A stretch of 64,000 bases of DNA from Opitutaceae bacterium (GCA_003151515.1 PLXS01000017.1:1-64000), one strand, 5' to 3'. Counted from the stretch's first letter, positions 34,701-43,636 are shown. Numbers and translations: made by a program. The notes: a model not told the origin generated them from the sequence alone.

Positions 34701-35476
34701 AGATCAACCCGGCCCTCGCCAAGGCGTCCGGCCAGCTCGTCGACGGTATGGGCGGCCTGAGCCAGTACAATCCGAACACTGGGACTGGATCTGACCAGCC
34801 GGGTTCGCTCAACCCCGTTACCACGGTGGACACGCTCTCCCGGGGCGAGGAGTTTGAGCTCAGCGCCCAGCCGCTGCGCAACTGGAACATCACGGTCAAC
34901 TACTCGCGCACGTTCGCGACACACGATAACATCGATGCGCTCACGGTCGGCCTGATGAACCAGATCACCACCTGGTTTAACGGCCCGGCCGGCCAGCTTC
35001 GCCTGTGGGGCTCCGGCGGTTCGCCGATCGCCACGAACTGGGTCGACTACGTGTGGAACCCATACCTGGTCGAGGTCAACTCGTCCGGGCAGTCCGCTCC
35101 CGAGGTCTCCCCCTGGAGGCTCAACCTGATCACGACCTACACGTTTGACCGCGGCAAGCTGAAGGGCTACTTCATTGGCGGCGCGGTACGCATGGAGGCC
35201 GGCCGCATCGAGGGTTACCAATACGATCCGACGCTCGGCACGCTCGACGTGACCAAGCCTTGGAACGGCCCGAATGATGAACACTACGACCTGTGGTTTG
35301 GTTACTCGCGCAGGATCTTCGCAAACAAGATCAACTGGCGCATCCAGGCCAACATCCACAACGTGCTCAACAAGACGGAACTGGTTGCGGCACAGTACGA
35401 GCCTGACGGCAGTCTCGCCCTGGCCCGCATTCAGGACGGCATGAGCTGGCAGCTCACGAACTCGTTCGACTTCTGA
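31781..35476 (+). CDS. large TonB-dependent outer-membrane receptor
   Basis: The 1,231-residue protein has a signal peptide (LTIASALCFAVVPRIAFAQA), a Thr-rich linker, a conserved EEEAVVLSPFVVDA segment near the TonB-box position, a plug domain (TRVRGLSAADNTRDYFL, VDLQRGPNSILFGVGSPGG) and a long beta-barrel ending in Phe (QLTNSFDF). It would take up a bulky ligand across the outer membrane with TonB energy. The size and style are typical of Opitutaceae receptors. No SusD-like partner is present. It has its own promoter and terminator. The neighbours suggest manno-oligosaccharide uptake, but the ligand is inferred only. Confidence 0.92.
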   Translation: MPALRNLLLRALTIASALCFAVVPRIAFAQAAAPATDQTTTTTTTSTVTPTTTAGNEEEAVVLSPFVVDAAEEKGSYKANSTLAGTRVRTDLGDVASALSVVTAQFLQDTGATNSQDLLIYTPNTEVAGLNGNFSGQAGNAQYSENLLTPSTTTRVRGLSAADNTRDYFLTDIPWDSFNVGRVDLQRGPNSILFGVGSPGGIINNDVNDAEFTNANNITDRYGSYNSIRNSADFNYVLIPNQLAIRVSWVNDEEKYQERYTFDNQTRYFGAVRWDPNLFGKDSHTSIRAKFEKGTVSSNNPRTLPPIDEITPWFAFGKPLDNEWSPGYVNNSTTQKAIPLLGIADIGGWAQGRTYWQDVLSYYNGVQGGANMNAGNTPSYVESGMINNTVLNATQIGVNQGTGVGDLPFYRPIGVPDYNLYAVNAGVPGGSYYSDRVLTDPSIFNYFDSTLDGPNERQWQGWTAANFSVSQTFFNDRLGFELVYDQQRYNNGQIGSMGGPNYALTVDVNETYADGSANPNFGRPMVANSDAYGNNSSVIDRNSLRFTATAELRTSDFVDKSSWLNRIFGHHAFTFLDEEDHRKEQDIQWSQYATTADWETLNDVPLSTAITNNRQYDWAVYVGPNLLGNSSASGLNASPISFILTPGAQSIVRNFNATWNNPNISPTAPYNYTDPTTATLDVSTQVANPANYVGWQSVPVQWLNANNAADFPSLVTGGQKTSYVDASQGFTWQGSMLDDTFVPTFGWRKDHVVNYQTQAPEEASNPFVATDYGLNPNTRREAIGETKAYGAVYHFPKFLTSWIGGGTTFSLFFDHNSNFEAQAPRISLTGTTLPNPTGKTKEYGFTITTLNDKITFKVDWYRTQIQNATLDASNDGGLGGNGYQIWALPAWGYQYATDLQMGINGQDNPNNYSYNWNYAWQDQQSGIAGHTGNTQYTQNPNDPDVALEQSIIQGWLNTPIPAGFFAAYGLHPNEINPALAKASGQLVDGMGGLSQYNPNTGTGSDQPGSLNPVTTVDTLSRGEEFELSAQPLRNWNITVNYSRTFATHDNIDALTVGLMNQITTWFNGPAGQLRLWGSGGSPIATNWVDYVWNPYLVEVNSSGQSAPEVSPWRLNLITTYTFDRGKLKGYFIGGAVRMEAGRIEGYQYDPTLGTLDVTKPWNGPNDEHYDLWFGYSRRIFANKINWRIQANIHNVLNKTELVAAQYEPDGSLALARIQDGMSWQLTNSFDF

Positions 35477-35507
35477 GCTAGCCCAAGAAGCACACAGTCA
35501 CAATTCG

Positions 35508-35541
35508 AGGCCCGGCAGCCAAAAGCTGCCGGGCCTTTTTT
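35508..35541 (+). terminator. rho-independent terminator after the TonB receptor
   Basis: AGGCCCGGCAGC pairs with GCTGCCGGGCCT (12 perfect base pairs) around a CAAAA loop and runs into TTTTTT, 32 bases after the receptor stop. It isolates the receptor transcript from the esterase gene downstream. Confidence 0.93.
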
Positions 35542-35628
35542 GCGGTTTCAGAGAGCCCTGCGGCGCGGCCGCTTCCCCGGGCTTTTCGGTTTGAGGAGGG
35601 CGCCGCGTTCGGTTGCCCTAGGGCCACC

Positions 35629-36711
35629 ATGAAGCTTGAACTTCTCTGCGGCGCCCTTGCGGCCATGGCGGGACTGGGTGGTCGCGCCTGCGCGGCGGAG
35701 GCCCTGCCGCTTGTCGCGGCGGGCGATGACTCGGTGCGCTACGAGGGCCGGTATGCCCCGGGCCCTGGCGGGTCGGTGCGCCTCGGCTATCCGGGCGTCA
35801 CAGCGCACCTTCGGTTCCGCGGCAGGGCCCTTTCCCTGCACGCCCGGGCGTCGGCCGAGGTGTTCCTGGACGTCCTCGTGGACGCAGGGAAGCCGCGGCG
35901 GGTCCGTCTCGGGGCGGGCGAGGGCACCTGCGAGATCCTGCGCTCGCCCGAGGCGTCCGAGCACACGGTTGCGATTGTCCGGTGCAATGAGAGCTGGCAG
36001 GGCACGTGCGAGTACCTGGGATTCGTGCTCGACGCGGAGGGCAGGCTGCTTCCCGCGCCGGAGCCGCCGCAGCGCCGCCTCATGTTCATCGGCGATTCCG
36101 TCACGTGCGGCGAGCTGACGGCCTGGCTGCCCGGTGGTGACACCAAGGACAGGGCCAACGCGAACGCGCGCCTGTCCTACGGAATGATCCTTGCCCGCAG
36201 GCTCGGTGCACAGTGCCACCTCGTGAGCTACGGCGGGCGCGGGATCGTCCGGGACTGGCAGGGTATCCGGGACACGAGGAACGCTCCGCAGTTTTACGAG
36301 CTTGCCCTTCCCGACGATCCCTCGGCCGCGTGGCGGCATGCGGACTACGTGCCCGACGCGGTTGGGATCCAGCTCGGCACAAATGACTTCAGCCAGGGCA
36401 TACCCGACCAGAACGAGTTCGTGAACACCTACGTGGAATTCGTGCGCAAGGTGCGCCGCGACGCCCCGGGAGCGCTGATCTTCCTGATGGACTCGCCCAT
36501 ACTCGCGGACGATCCGGCGCGCGGGCCGCGGCGCTCGGCGCTGCACGCCTACCTGGCGCAGGTGGTCGAGCGGGCCGCCGACCCCAGGGTCGTCCTTGCC
36601 GGGTTGGGCCATTACCCGGGGGTTCCCGGAAACGGCCACCCGACAGGGGCCGAGCACGTCGCGATGGCGGACGAGCTCGAGCCCGTCCTTCGCAGGGCCC
36701 TGGGCCGGTAA
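35629..36711 (+). CDS. exported SGNH acetyl esterase, CE2-like
   Basis: The 360-residue protein has a signal peptide (LCGALAAMAGLGGRACA), an N-terminal beta-sandwich (about 25-140) and a C-terminal SGNH hydrolase. Block I is FIGDSVTCG with Ser157, and further blocks are GTNDF and GNGHPTGAEH (catalytic His). This two-domain order is that of carbohydrate esterase family 2, which deacetylates xylan and mannan oligosaccharides. In this locus it would remove acetyl groups from acetylated mannan in the periplasm. Block GG is replaced by VSYGGRGI. It is separated from the receptor by a terminator. Confidence 0.82.
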   Translation: MKLELLCGALAAMAGLGGRACAAEALPLVAAGDDSVRYEGRYAPGPGGSVRLGYPGVTAHLRFRGRALSLHARASAEVFLDVLVDAGKPRRVRLGAGEGTCEILRSPEASEHTVAIVRCNESWQGTCEYLGFVLDAEGRLLPAPEPPQRRLMFIGDSVTCGELTAWLPGGDTKDRANANARLSYGMILARRLGAQCHLVSYGGRGIVRDWQGIRDTRNAPQFYELALPDDPSAAWRHADYVPDAVGIQLGTNDFSQGIPDQNEFVNTYVEFVRKVRRDAPGALIFLMDSPILADDPARGPRRSALHAYLAQVVERAADPRVVLAGLGHYPGVPGNGHPTGAEHVAMADELEPVLRRALGR

Positions 36712-36741
36712 GCCCAAGAGCTGCGCGGCCCCGCGAGTGGC

Positions 36742-39183
36742 TCATCTGCCGCCCGCCGGCCGCCCGAGCATCTGCCTGGCGAGCTCGAGGTTCCTGAACG
36801 CGTCCGGATAGCCGGGCCGGATCCTGAGCGCCTCCTCGAAGTGCGCGACGGCCTCCGAAAGGAGCCCGGGCGTGCCAGCGAGGGCGATGCCAAGGTTGTT
36901 GTGCAGCTCGGCGTTGGCTGGGCTCAGCCGAAGCGCCGCCTCGAACTCGGAGACGGCCTGCGGCAGCCGCCCCGGCGCCTGCGAAAGCGCGAGGCCCAGG
37001 TTGTTGCGGGCCTCGACGTAGTCCGGCTTGAGCCGCACGGCCGCCTCAAAGTGCCCTATCGCCTCGTCCAGCCGGCCCGGCTGGACGGCGAGGGCGAGGC
37101 CCAGGTTGTTGTGCGCCTCCGGGTAGCCGGGCCTGGCGCGCAGCGCCGCCTCGTACTCCCGGATTCCGTCCGCGGCGCGCCCGCTGGCGGCGGCGAGGGC
37201 CACGCCCAGGGCATTGTGCGCCGGCGCGAAGCCGGGATCGGCGCTGATGACCGCCCGGTACTCGGAGATGGCCTGCGCGAGCCCGCCGGGGCTCCTTGCG
37301 AGGGCTATGCCGAGGTTCGTTCGCGCGTCGGAGTAGCCGGGGTCGATGGCCAGGGCCTTCCCATACTGCGAGATGGCGTCGGGCAGGCGCCCGGGGACGC
37401 CCGCGAGCGCGACGCCCAGCGCGTTGTGCGCCTGCGGGAAGTCGGGGTCAATCCGGATGGCCTCCTCGAACTGGGCGATCGCCTCGCCCAGTCGCCCCGG
37501 CTGGCCGGCGAGGGCGAGCCCGAGGTCGTTGTGCGCCGGAGCATACCCCGGGTCGATGCGCAGCGCCTCCTCGAACTCGGACACCGCGTCGGGCAGCCTC
37601 CCGGGGATGCCCGCCAGGGCCGCTCCAAGGCTGTCGTGCGCCCGGACGAAGCGCGGGTCGAGGCGCAGCGCCTCCTCGAACTGGGCGATCGCCTCCGGGA
37701 GCCTCCCCGGGGTCTGCGCGAGCGCGATGCCCAGCTTGTTGTGGGCGTCGACGTACCCGGGGTCCAGCCGCACGGCGGCCTCGTACTGCTCGATGGCGCG
37801 GGGGAGGCCCCCGGGCCTCTGCGACAGGACGAATCCGTAGGCGCAGTGGGCCCGCACGTTGCCTGGGCGCCTCGCAAGGGTGTCGGTCCAGATCGCCTCC
37901 TCGCTGCGGTAGTCGCCGTTGCGCAGGTGGGTGATGCAGGCGAGGAGGAGCACGGCCGCGACAAGGGGCAGGGCGCACCAGCGGCCGAGGACGCGATGGA
38001 GCACGAGGACGGCCGCGCAGGCCGCGGCGGCGAGCGCCAGGTAGGCCCTGTGCTCGGCCATGGGCTGGGCGGCCACCGGGATGAAGCTCGTCGTCGGGGC
38101 AAGGACGATGAAGAACCAGGCGAAGAGGAAGCCGGCGGCGGGGCGCCGCCAAAGGGCGAAGGCCCCTGCCGCGAGGAGCGCGACGACGAGCAGGCCCTGC
38201 GGCCAGACCTCGGCGGGGCTGCGGACGGCGTCCATGCCGTAGTCAAAGACGAGCGGGTGGGGCCAGAAGGCCAGGCCGATGTAGGTCGCCAGCGAGCGGC
38301 AGGAGGTGAGCGCGTAGTCCCACGGCCCGATCCCCAGCCCGAAGCCGACGCCCCGGCTGCCGTGGCCGCGGGCAAGGAGCGCTAGGGGAATCCAGGTGGA
38401 GGCTGCGGCCGCGAGATAATAGCGCCAGCGAAGCCGCAGGGCGGCGCGCAGGGAGCCTGCGAGGAACGTGCGGTCATAGAGAAGCAGGAGGAGGGGCGCC
38501 GTGGCGATCACCTCCTTGGTCAGGGCGCCCATGAGGCACGCGAGGACCGAGCCCAGGCGCCACCAGCGGGCCGAGGCCGAGGCGTCGGCCGCCACGAACA
38601 GGTAGAGGGCCAGCAGGCACAGCAGCCCCGCCAGCGACTCGGCCCGCTGCGAGACGTAGGTCACCGCCTCGGTCTGGAGGGGATGGACCGTCCAGAGGAG
38701 GGCCGCAAGGAGGGCGAGGAGCGGGCCGTCCCGGCCGTAGCGGCCGGCGAGCACCCGAAGGGTGAGCGTGCGCCGAACGATCCCCAGAAGGGCGAGGCCG
38801 GCCGACACGTGGATGAGGAGGTTGAGGGCGTGGTAGCCCCAGGGCTGCTGGCGGCCGAGGGCGTAGTTGGCGGCGAACGAGAGGTTAAGGAGCGGCCGTC
38901 CGCTTACCGGGGTCCCGGGCGGGGGCGAAAGGGCCCTTCCCAGGCTCCTCACGGAGGGGTTGGTCGCGATGGCGGCCGAGTCGTCCAGGAGGAAGGGGAC
39001 GGCGAAGCTGTTGGCGTACGCGGCCAGGGCCGCGAGGGCGACGGCCGCCGCGGCCAGAAGGCAGCCCCGCCGGCCCTGGAGCAGGCCGGGCGCCCGGGCC
39101 GGCGGGCCTGCCGCGGCCCCGCCGCCTTGGATTTGTGTGGCCACCGCACGAGCCCAATCCGCGCGGGATGGGTCGGCAACCAT
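36742..39183 (-). CDS. TMTC-like membrane glycosyltransferase with C-terminal TPR array
   Basis: The 813-residue protein has about ten membrane segments (residues 40-430). The first loop (AVPFLLDDSAAIATNPSV) and the block ALLWTVHPLQTEAVTYVSQRAESLAGLLCLLALYLF are characteristic of the TMTC/PMT-like family. Ten tandem TPR units with a strict 35-residue period follow, most beginning PGRL. Eukaryotic TMTC proteins are O-mannosyltransferases; the bacterial homologues are uncharacterised. It probably acts at the inner membrane using lipid-linked sugar, which is inference. Its end converges on the esterase gene (30 bases), and it lies downstream of the symporter on the same strand. Confidence 0.82.
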   Translation of the reverse strand: MVADPSRADWARAVATQIQGGGAAAGPPARAPGLLQGRRGCLLAAAAVALAALAAYANSFAVPFLLDDSAAIATNPSVRSLGRALSPPPGTPVSGRPLLNLSFAANYALGRQQPWGYHALNLLIHVSAGLALLGIVRRTLTLRVLAGRYGRDGPLLALLAALLWTVHPLQTEAVTYVSQRAESLAGLLCLLALYLFVAADASASARWWRLGSVLACLMGALTKEVIATAPLLLLLYDRTFLAGSLRAALRLRWRYYLAAAASTWIPLALLARGHGSRGVGFGLGIGPWDYALTSCRSLATYIGLAFWPHPLVFDYGMDAVRSPAEVWPQGLLVVALLAAGAFALWRRPAAGFLFAWFFIVLAPTTSFIPVAAQPMAEHRAYLALAAAACAAVLVLHRVLGRWCALPLVAAVLLLACITHLRNGDYRSEEAIWTDTLARRPGNVRAHCAYGFVLSQRPGGLPRAIEQYEAAVRLDPGYVDAHNKLGIALAQTPGRLPEAIAQFEEALRLDPRFVRAHDSLGAALAGIPGRLPDAVSEFEEALRIDPGYAPAHNDLGLALAGQPGRLGEAIAQFEEAIRIDPDFPQAHNALGVALAGVPGRLPDAISQYGKALAIDPGYSDARTNLGIALARSPGGLAQAISEYRAVISADPGFAPAHNALGVALAAASGRAADGIREYEAALRARPGYPEAHNNLGLALAVQPGRLDEAIGHFEAAVRLKPDYVEARNNLGLALSQAPGRLPQAVSEFEAALRLSPANAELHNNLGIALAGTPGLLSEAVAHFEEALRIRPGYPDAFRNLELARQMLGRPAGGR
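36750..37830 (-). repeat. ten tandem 105-bp units encoding 35-residue TPRs
   Basis: The TPR part of the TMTC-like gene is a tandem DNA array with period 105 bases. Units share PG(R/G)L...A(I/V)..(F/Y)E.A.R..P....AHN.LG.ALA. Such internal repetition lets the array expand or contract by recombination. Confidence 0.8.
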
Positions 39184-39201
39184 TATGAGGGCGGCTGCTC
39201 C

Positions 39202-41031
39202 CTAGCTGGCCTTCTCCAGCCGGTCGTACCAGTTGTACTTTATGTACGTCGAGGTGGCGACCAGGAGCGCGAATATCGCGCAGGCCCAGGACCACTGCTT
39301 GAGGACGATGTAGACCGCGAGCGTCACCAGGCACAGCTGCCAGACGATGCCCACGGCGACGTTCGTCAGGTCGCGCGCCGCGCTGCGGTTGGGCACGAAC
39401 GACGGGTCCTCGAGCATCACCTTCTCGCGGATGGGGCCCCACCAGCCCCAGGGGTTGACGCTCTTGTAGAACTTTTTCAGGACCTCGTCGTCCTCGGCCG
39501 TACTCATGAAAGTCCCGGCGAGGCAGCCCGCCAGCGAGATGACGAGCAGGAACGGGAACGTGTAGAGGGCGTTGAAGCTCCTGCCCGTCGCCTTCTCAAG
39601 GAGCAGGAACAGGATGGCGCCGGCGATGCCGCAGACCATCCCCCAGAAGTACCCGTAGCCATTGAACCGCCACCAGTACCATTTGAGGACGTTCGCGGCG
39701 ACGAAGGCGCTGTAGAGGGCTCCGACGAGCCACATCATGACGCTCGTGATGCTTGTCGTCAGCAGGCCGCAGACGATCCCGATCACGAGGAAGACGATCG
39801 AGAAAATGCGGCTTAAGGCCACCTCGTGCCTGCCCCCGGAGTTGGGGTTCATGAAGCGCTTGTAGATGTCGTTGACGACATAGGCTGGGGCCGCATTGAG
39901 CGTGGCCGCGAAGTTGGACATGAACGCCGCGGCGAGTCCCGCAAGGAGAAAGCCGACGACGCCCGACGGGACGTGGCCCAGCGCAATGGGGAGGATCTTC
40001 TCGAAGTCGGGGGCGGCCTGCGACTGCAGCTGCGGCATGCAGAAGGCGAGGGCGAGGACCGTGATCCCGGCGATCATCATGTAGCGCGGGAACATGAGGA
40101 CGACGGTCACCATCCCGTTCATGAGCGAGGCCTCGCGCGGGTTGCGCGTCGCCAGGATGCGCTGCATGTCGTAGTTCGGGGCCGGCCCCGCGAGGCTCGC
40201 GAGGACGCCCTTGAAGGTCATCAGGCAGAAGATGATCGTGAAGAGGTCGTTGCCGTCGCTCGTGATGGAGGCGTTCGCGGTCTTGAGGATCCCGTCCCAG
40301 TTCAGCCCGAGCCTCCAGCCGAAGAAGGGGTTCATCCAGCCGGCCGGGATGCTGTGCGCGATCATCTCGGGCGAGACCTTGACCAGGGCGATGATGCCTA
40401 GCGTGAGCGCCGTGAGCGTGAGGATCGTGAACTGCGCCACCTCGGTGATGACGACGCTCACCATGCCGCCCTTGATCGCGTAGAGGGACGTGAGCCCGAG
40501 CAGGATGATGGCGTAGATGTTCTCGTCGGCGAAGACGCCGCTCGCCTGGTTCGTGAAGCGCCACGGCAGCAGGACGACCGCGAACTTGCCGATGCCCTTG
40601 AAGGCGTAGGCCAGGAGCCCGACCACGTTGACGAGCGCGAACACGACGACGCTCAGGTGCGCGAGCGTGGCGCCGCGGTCGTTGCCGAAGCGCGTCTGCA
40701 TCCACTGCGCGCCCGTGAGCACGTTCGAGCGCCTCAGCCAGGCGCTCATGAACATCATCAGGAAGATCTGGTTGAACGTCGGCCAGACCCAGGGCAGCCA
40801 GATGCTCTTGAGGCCGTAGATGAAGAGCGCGTAGACCAGGTACATGGTGCCGCTGATGTCGAACATCCCGGACGCGTCCGAGACGCCGAGCATGAACCAG
40901 GGCAGCTTTTTTCCGCCGAGAAAGTAGCCGTCCAGGTCCTTGGATCCCTTCCGGGAGACCCACAGGCCGATGGCGACCACGGCCACGAAGTAGCCGACGA
41001 CGATGCTGATGTCTAGGACGTGCAGCTGCAT
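39202..41031 (-). CDS. sodium:solute symporter (SSS family), probable sugar transporter
   Basis: The 609-residue protein has about 14 membrane segments and SSS features: DISIVVGYFVAVVAIGLWVSRKG at the N-terminus, DGYFLGGKKLPWFMLGVSDASGMFDISG, and GFLLAGLAAAFMSNFAATLNAAPAYVVNDIY, which contains the sodium-site helix. It couples Na+ to uptake of a sugar or similar solute across the inner membrane. ATG 41031 fits the family start; the track's longer start adds non-homologous residues. The gene is divergent from the exported epimerase gene across 161 bases that must hold both promoters. Its substrate is probably mannose, mannobiose or mannosylglucose. Confidence 0.9.
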   Translation of the reverse strand: MQLHVLDISIVVGYFVAVVAIGLWVSRKGSKDLDGYFLGGKKLPWFMLGVSDASGMFDISGTMYLVYALFIYGLKSIWLPWVWPTFNQIFLMMFMSAWLRRSNVLTGAQWMQTRFGNDRGATLAHLSVVVFALVNVVGLLAYAFKGIGKFAVVLLPWRFTNQASGVFADENIYAIILLGLTSLYAIKGGMVSVVITEVAQFTILTLTALTLGIIALVKVSPEMIAHSIPAGWMNPFFGWRLGLNWDGILKTANASITSDGNDLFTIIFCLMTFKGVLASLAGPAPNYDMQRILATRNPREASLMNGMVTVVLMFPRYMMIAGITVLALAFCMPQLQSQAAPDFEKILPIALGHVPSGVVGFLLAGLAAAFMSNFAATLNAAPAYVVNDIYKRFMNPNSGGRHEVALSRIFSIVFLVIGIVCGLLTTSITSVMMWLVGALYSAFVAANVLKWYWWRFNGYGYFWGMVCGIAGAILFLLLEKATGRSFNALYTFPFLLVISLAGCLAGTFMSTAEDDEVLKKFYKSVNPWGWWGPIREKVMLEDPSFVPNRSAARDLTNVAVGIVWQLCLVTLAVYIVLKQWSWACAIFALLVATSTYIKYNWYDRLEKAS

Positions 41032-41192
41032 GAGGTTTCTCGGTCGGGCGGCCGGGTTTGCGCTTGGTGCCTTGGGGATATCGCAGCCGCGAACAGGGCC
41101 AAAATGCTTGGGGCAGCGCCCCGGCAGGGCAAACAAATCCCGATGCGGGCGCGGGTTGCGCACCGGCCCTTTGTCCGCCATGCTTCGTGCCG

Positions 41193-42539
41193 ATGACTAC
41201 CCCACGAACCCTCCTCGGGGGCCTGGCCCTTGTGGCGTGCACCTGCGCCGCGGCCGCCCCCGCCGCGACCCCGGCGCCGGCGGGGGCGCAGGCCCAGCTC
41301 ACCCGCCTCGCGTCCGACGCCGAGGCCGAGCTGCGCGGCGACATCCTGCCGTTCTGGCTCAAGCACGCGCGAGACACCGAGCACGGCGGCTTCCACTCGT
41401 TCATAGGGGAGGACATGTCGGTGCGCGACGACCCGGTCCCGCACGGGGCGCTCCTGACGAGCCGCATCCTCTGGACGTTCTCGGCGGCGTACCGGCTCTA
41501 CCGGGACCCCGCGTACCTCGAGATGGCGCGCTGGGCGTTCAAGGACCTGGCCGGGCGGTTCACGGACCCGCAGTACGGCGGGCTCTACTGGTCGGCGCGC
41601 GCCGACGGGACGCCCGTGGACGCGCACAAGCAGGTCTACGGGCAGGTCTTCGGCATCTACGGCCTTTCGGAGTACTACAGGGCCACCGGCGACAGGGCCG
41701 CACTCGACCAGGCGATCGCGATCTACCAGCTGATCGAGAAATACGCGCACGATCCGGTGAATGGCGGCTACTACGACTCGCTCGCGCGCGACTGGAAGAA
41801 GGGGGACTCCGACAAGGCTGAACTCCTCGGGGGCGCCCCCAAGTCACAGAACTCCCACATCCACATCCTCGAGGGCTTCACGAACCTGCTGCGCGTCTGG
41901 CCGGACGAGGGGCTGCGCTCGCGCGAGCGCGAGCTGGTCCTACTGGTGATGACGCGCATCATCGACCCCAGGACCCACCACCTGGTCCTCTTCATGAAGG
42001 ACGACTGGACGCCGATCGGCGACGACGTCTCGTACGGCCACGACATCGAGCTGAGCTGGCTCCTGGTCGAGGCGACCCGGGTGCTGGGAGAGCCCGCGCT
42101 CAGCGAGCGCGCGCGAAGGCTCGCCCTGCAGATCGCGGACGTGACGCAGGCCCAGGGCGTCGACGCGGACGGCGGCGTCTACACCGAGGGCGGCCCCAAG
42201 GGCCCGACGAACACGGACAAGGAGTGGTGGGAGCAGGCCGAGGCCGCCGTGGGCTTCCTGAACGCCTACCAGATCTCCGGCTCTCCGGCGTACCTGGCCG
42301 ACTCGCTCAGGAGCTGGAGCTTCATCCAGGACAGGCTCGTGGACCGCAAGAACGGGGACTGGCACAACATGCTGCGGCGCGACGGCACGCCCATCCTGGA
42401 GTACAAGGGGCGCGACGGCCGCACGTTCCCGAGCGCGAAGCTGAGCGTCTGGAAGTGCCCGTACCACAACAGCCGCTCGTGCATGGAGCTGATCGAGCGC
42501 TCGCGCGAGATGGGCGCCGGTGCGCCCGCCGCCCCCTAG
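41193..42539 (+). CDS. exported AGE-family 2-epimerase
   Basis: The 448-residue protein shares the barrel of 19810-21045 along its length: RGDILPFWLKHA, GALLTSRILWTFSAAY, HKQVYGQVFGIYGLSEYY, SYGHDIELSWLL, TNTDKEWWEQAEAAVGF and KCPYHNSRSCMEL. Both catalytic His residues are kept. Unlike the first copy it begins with an export signal (TLLGGLALVACTCAAAAPA) containing the lipobox-like LVAC, so it may be a periplasmic lipoprotein. AGE-family epimerases are normally cytoplasmic. I start at ATG 41193, directly before the signal. Its stop overlaps the convergent GH5 gene in CTAG. Confidence 0.87.
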   Translation: MTTPRTLLGGLALVACTCAAAAPAATPAPAGAQAQLTRLASDAEAELRGDILPFWLKHARDTEHGGFHSFIGEDMSVRDDPVPHGALLTSRILWTFSAAYRLYRDPAYLEMARWAFKDLAGRFTDPQYGGLYWSARADGTPVDAHKQVYGQVFGIYGLSEYYRATGDRAALDQAIAIYQLIEKYAHDPVNGGYYDSLARDWKKGDSDKAELLGGAPKSQNSHIHILEGFTNLLRVWPDEGLRSRERELVLLVMTRIIDPRTHHLVLFMKDDWTPIGDDVSYGHDIELSWLLVEATRVLGEPALSERARRLALQIADVTQAQGVDADGGVYTEGGPKGPTNTDKEWWEQAEAAVGFLNAYQISGSPAYLADSLRSWSFIQDRLVDRKNGDWHNMLRRDGTPILEYKGRDGRTFPSAKLSVWKCPYHNSRSCMELIERSREMGAGAPAAP

Positions 42540-43636
42540 CCCGCGAGGAGCAGCTCGAGCATCCGGCGGTCGAGCTTGTGGCCCTCGAAGTCCTCGTAGC
42601 GCACGTCGGCCCTGCCGCTGTCGACGATCCCGAAGGGGCCGCGCAGGTTCCACATGGACCAGCCCCAGCCGGCCTCCCTCCAGAGGGCCAGCAGGTCCGT
42701 CATCCAGCCCAGGCAGGCGCCGTGCGGGGTCCTGGAGAAGCAGCCCCACTCGCCGACGTGGACGGGGACGCCGAGCTCGACGAGCGCCCTCCACTTCGTG
42801 ATCAGCTCGGCGCGCAGCTTCGCGCGGTCCCAGGTGACCCCGTTCTTGTCCACCATGGGCCAGGTGGGCGTCGCGAGCGACTCGAACTCGCGCGGCGGGA
42901 CCCAGTCGGCGGTGTAGTGGCTCACCATCTTCGGCAGGTAGCCGCGCGTGCTCTGGACGATGCCCTGGTCCGCGAGGCCCATGACAGGGGTCTGGCCGAT
43001 GTCGGCGCCGTCGGCGACGATCAGGCGCCCGGGGCTTGTCTCCCTTATGGTCGCGATCAGCGCCCGGGCCACCTCGACGTAGCGGGACTGGTCGGCCATG
43101 AACGGGGGCTCGTTGAACAGGTCGAAGCTCAGGCGCGAGCTCGGGATGTCCCCGTAGCGCAGGGCCAGGTGGCGCCAGTGGTGGCGCGCGGCCTCCAGGG
43201 CGCGGGCCATCGAGTCGGGCGGGCTGTCGAAGAGCTGGTGGGGCTCGAGCTCGCGCCCGTTCACGCAGTAGCCCGGTATCCGGTGCAGGCAGAGGTTGAG
43301 GTAGATGCCGTGGCGCCGGCCCATCTCCATCGCGGCGTCCAGGGGCTTGAGGGACTCCTCGTCGATCCTCATCCAGTCCTTCGGGTCCGACCAGGACCAG
43401 TAGGAGACGGGAAGGCGGGCGAAATTGAAGCCCCAGCGCGCCATCCACTCGAAGTCGCTCTCCCTGTAGGCGAGCGCGCGGGAGCCGCGCGAGGCCCCCT
43501 GGATGTTGAAGCCGCGCCAGAGGGGTATCTTGGGCTGGGGGCGCGGGCCGGGGGCCTCGGCGCGGCCGAGGCCGGGAAGGATGGCCCCCGCGGCCGCGGC
43601 GGCCGAGGCGCCGATGAATGTTCTGCGTGTGATCAT
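42536..43636 (-). CDS. GH5-family glycoside hydrolase, Tat-exported, probable mannanase or glucanase
   Basis: The 366-residue enzyme starts with a twin-arginine signal (TRRTFIGASAAAAAGAIL). WRGFNIQG and GFNFARLPVSYWSW, then the acid/base Glu in FDLFNEPP, and the nucleophile Glu in HVGEWGCF are clan GH-A, GH5 hallmarks. Endo-mannanases, glucomannanases and cellulases all occur in GH5; the neighbours favour mannan or glucomannan. Its start overlaps the stop of the GH28-like gene (ATGA), so the two are coupled. The longer track frame is rejected because the Tat signal marks the start. Confidence 0.85.
   Translation of the reverse strand: MITRRTFIGASAAAAAGAILPGLGRAEAPGPRPQPKIPLWRGFNIQGASRGSRALAYRESDFEWMARWGFNFARLPVSYWSWSDPKDWMRIDEESLKPLDAAMEMGRRHGIYLNLCLHRIPGYCVNGRELEPHQLFDSPPDSMARALEAARHHWRHLALRYGDIPSSRLSFDLFNEPPFMADQSRYVEVARALIATIRETSPGRLIVADGADIGQTPVMGLADQGIVQSTRGYLPKMVSHYTADWVPPREFESLATPTWPMVDKNGVTWDRAKLRAELITKWRALVELGVPVHVGEWGCFSRTPHGACLGWMTDLLALWREAGWGWSMWNLRGPFGIVDSGRADVRYEDFEGHKLDRRMLELLLAG

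Noticed and set aside
36750-37830. Tandem DNA repeat as a CRISPR array
   Set aside because: The 105-bp units encode TPRs in one frame; there are no short identical repeats with unique spacers.
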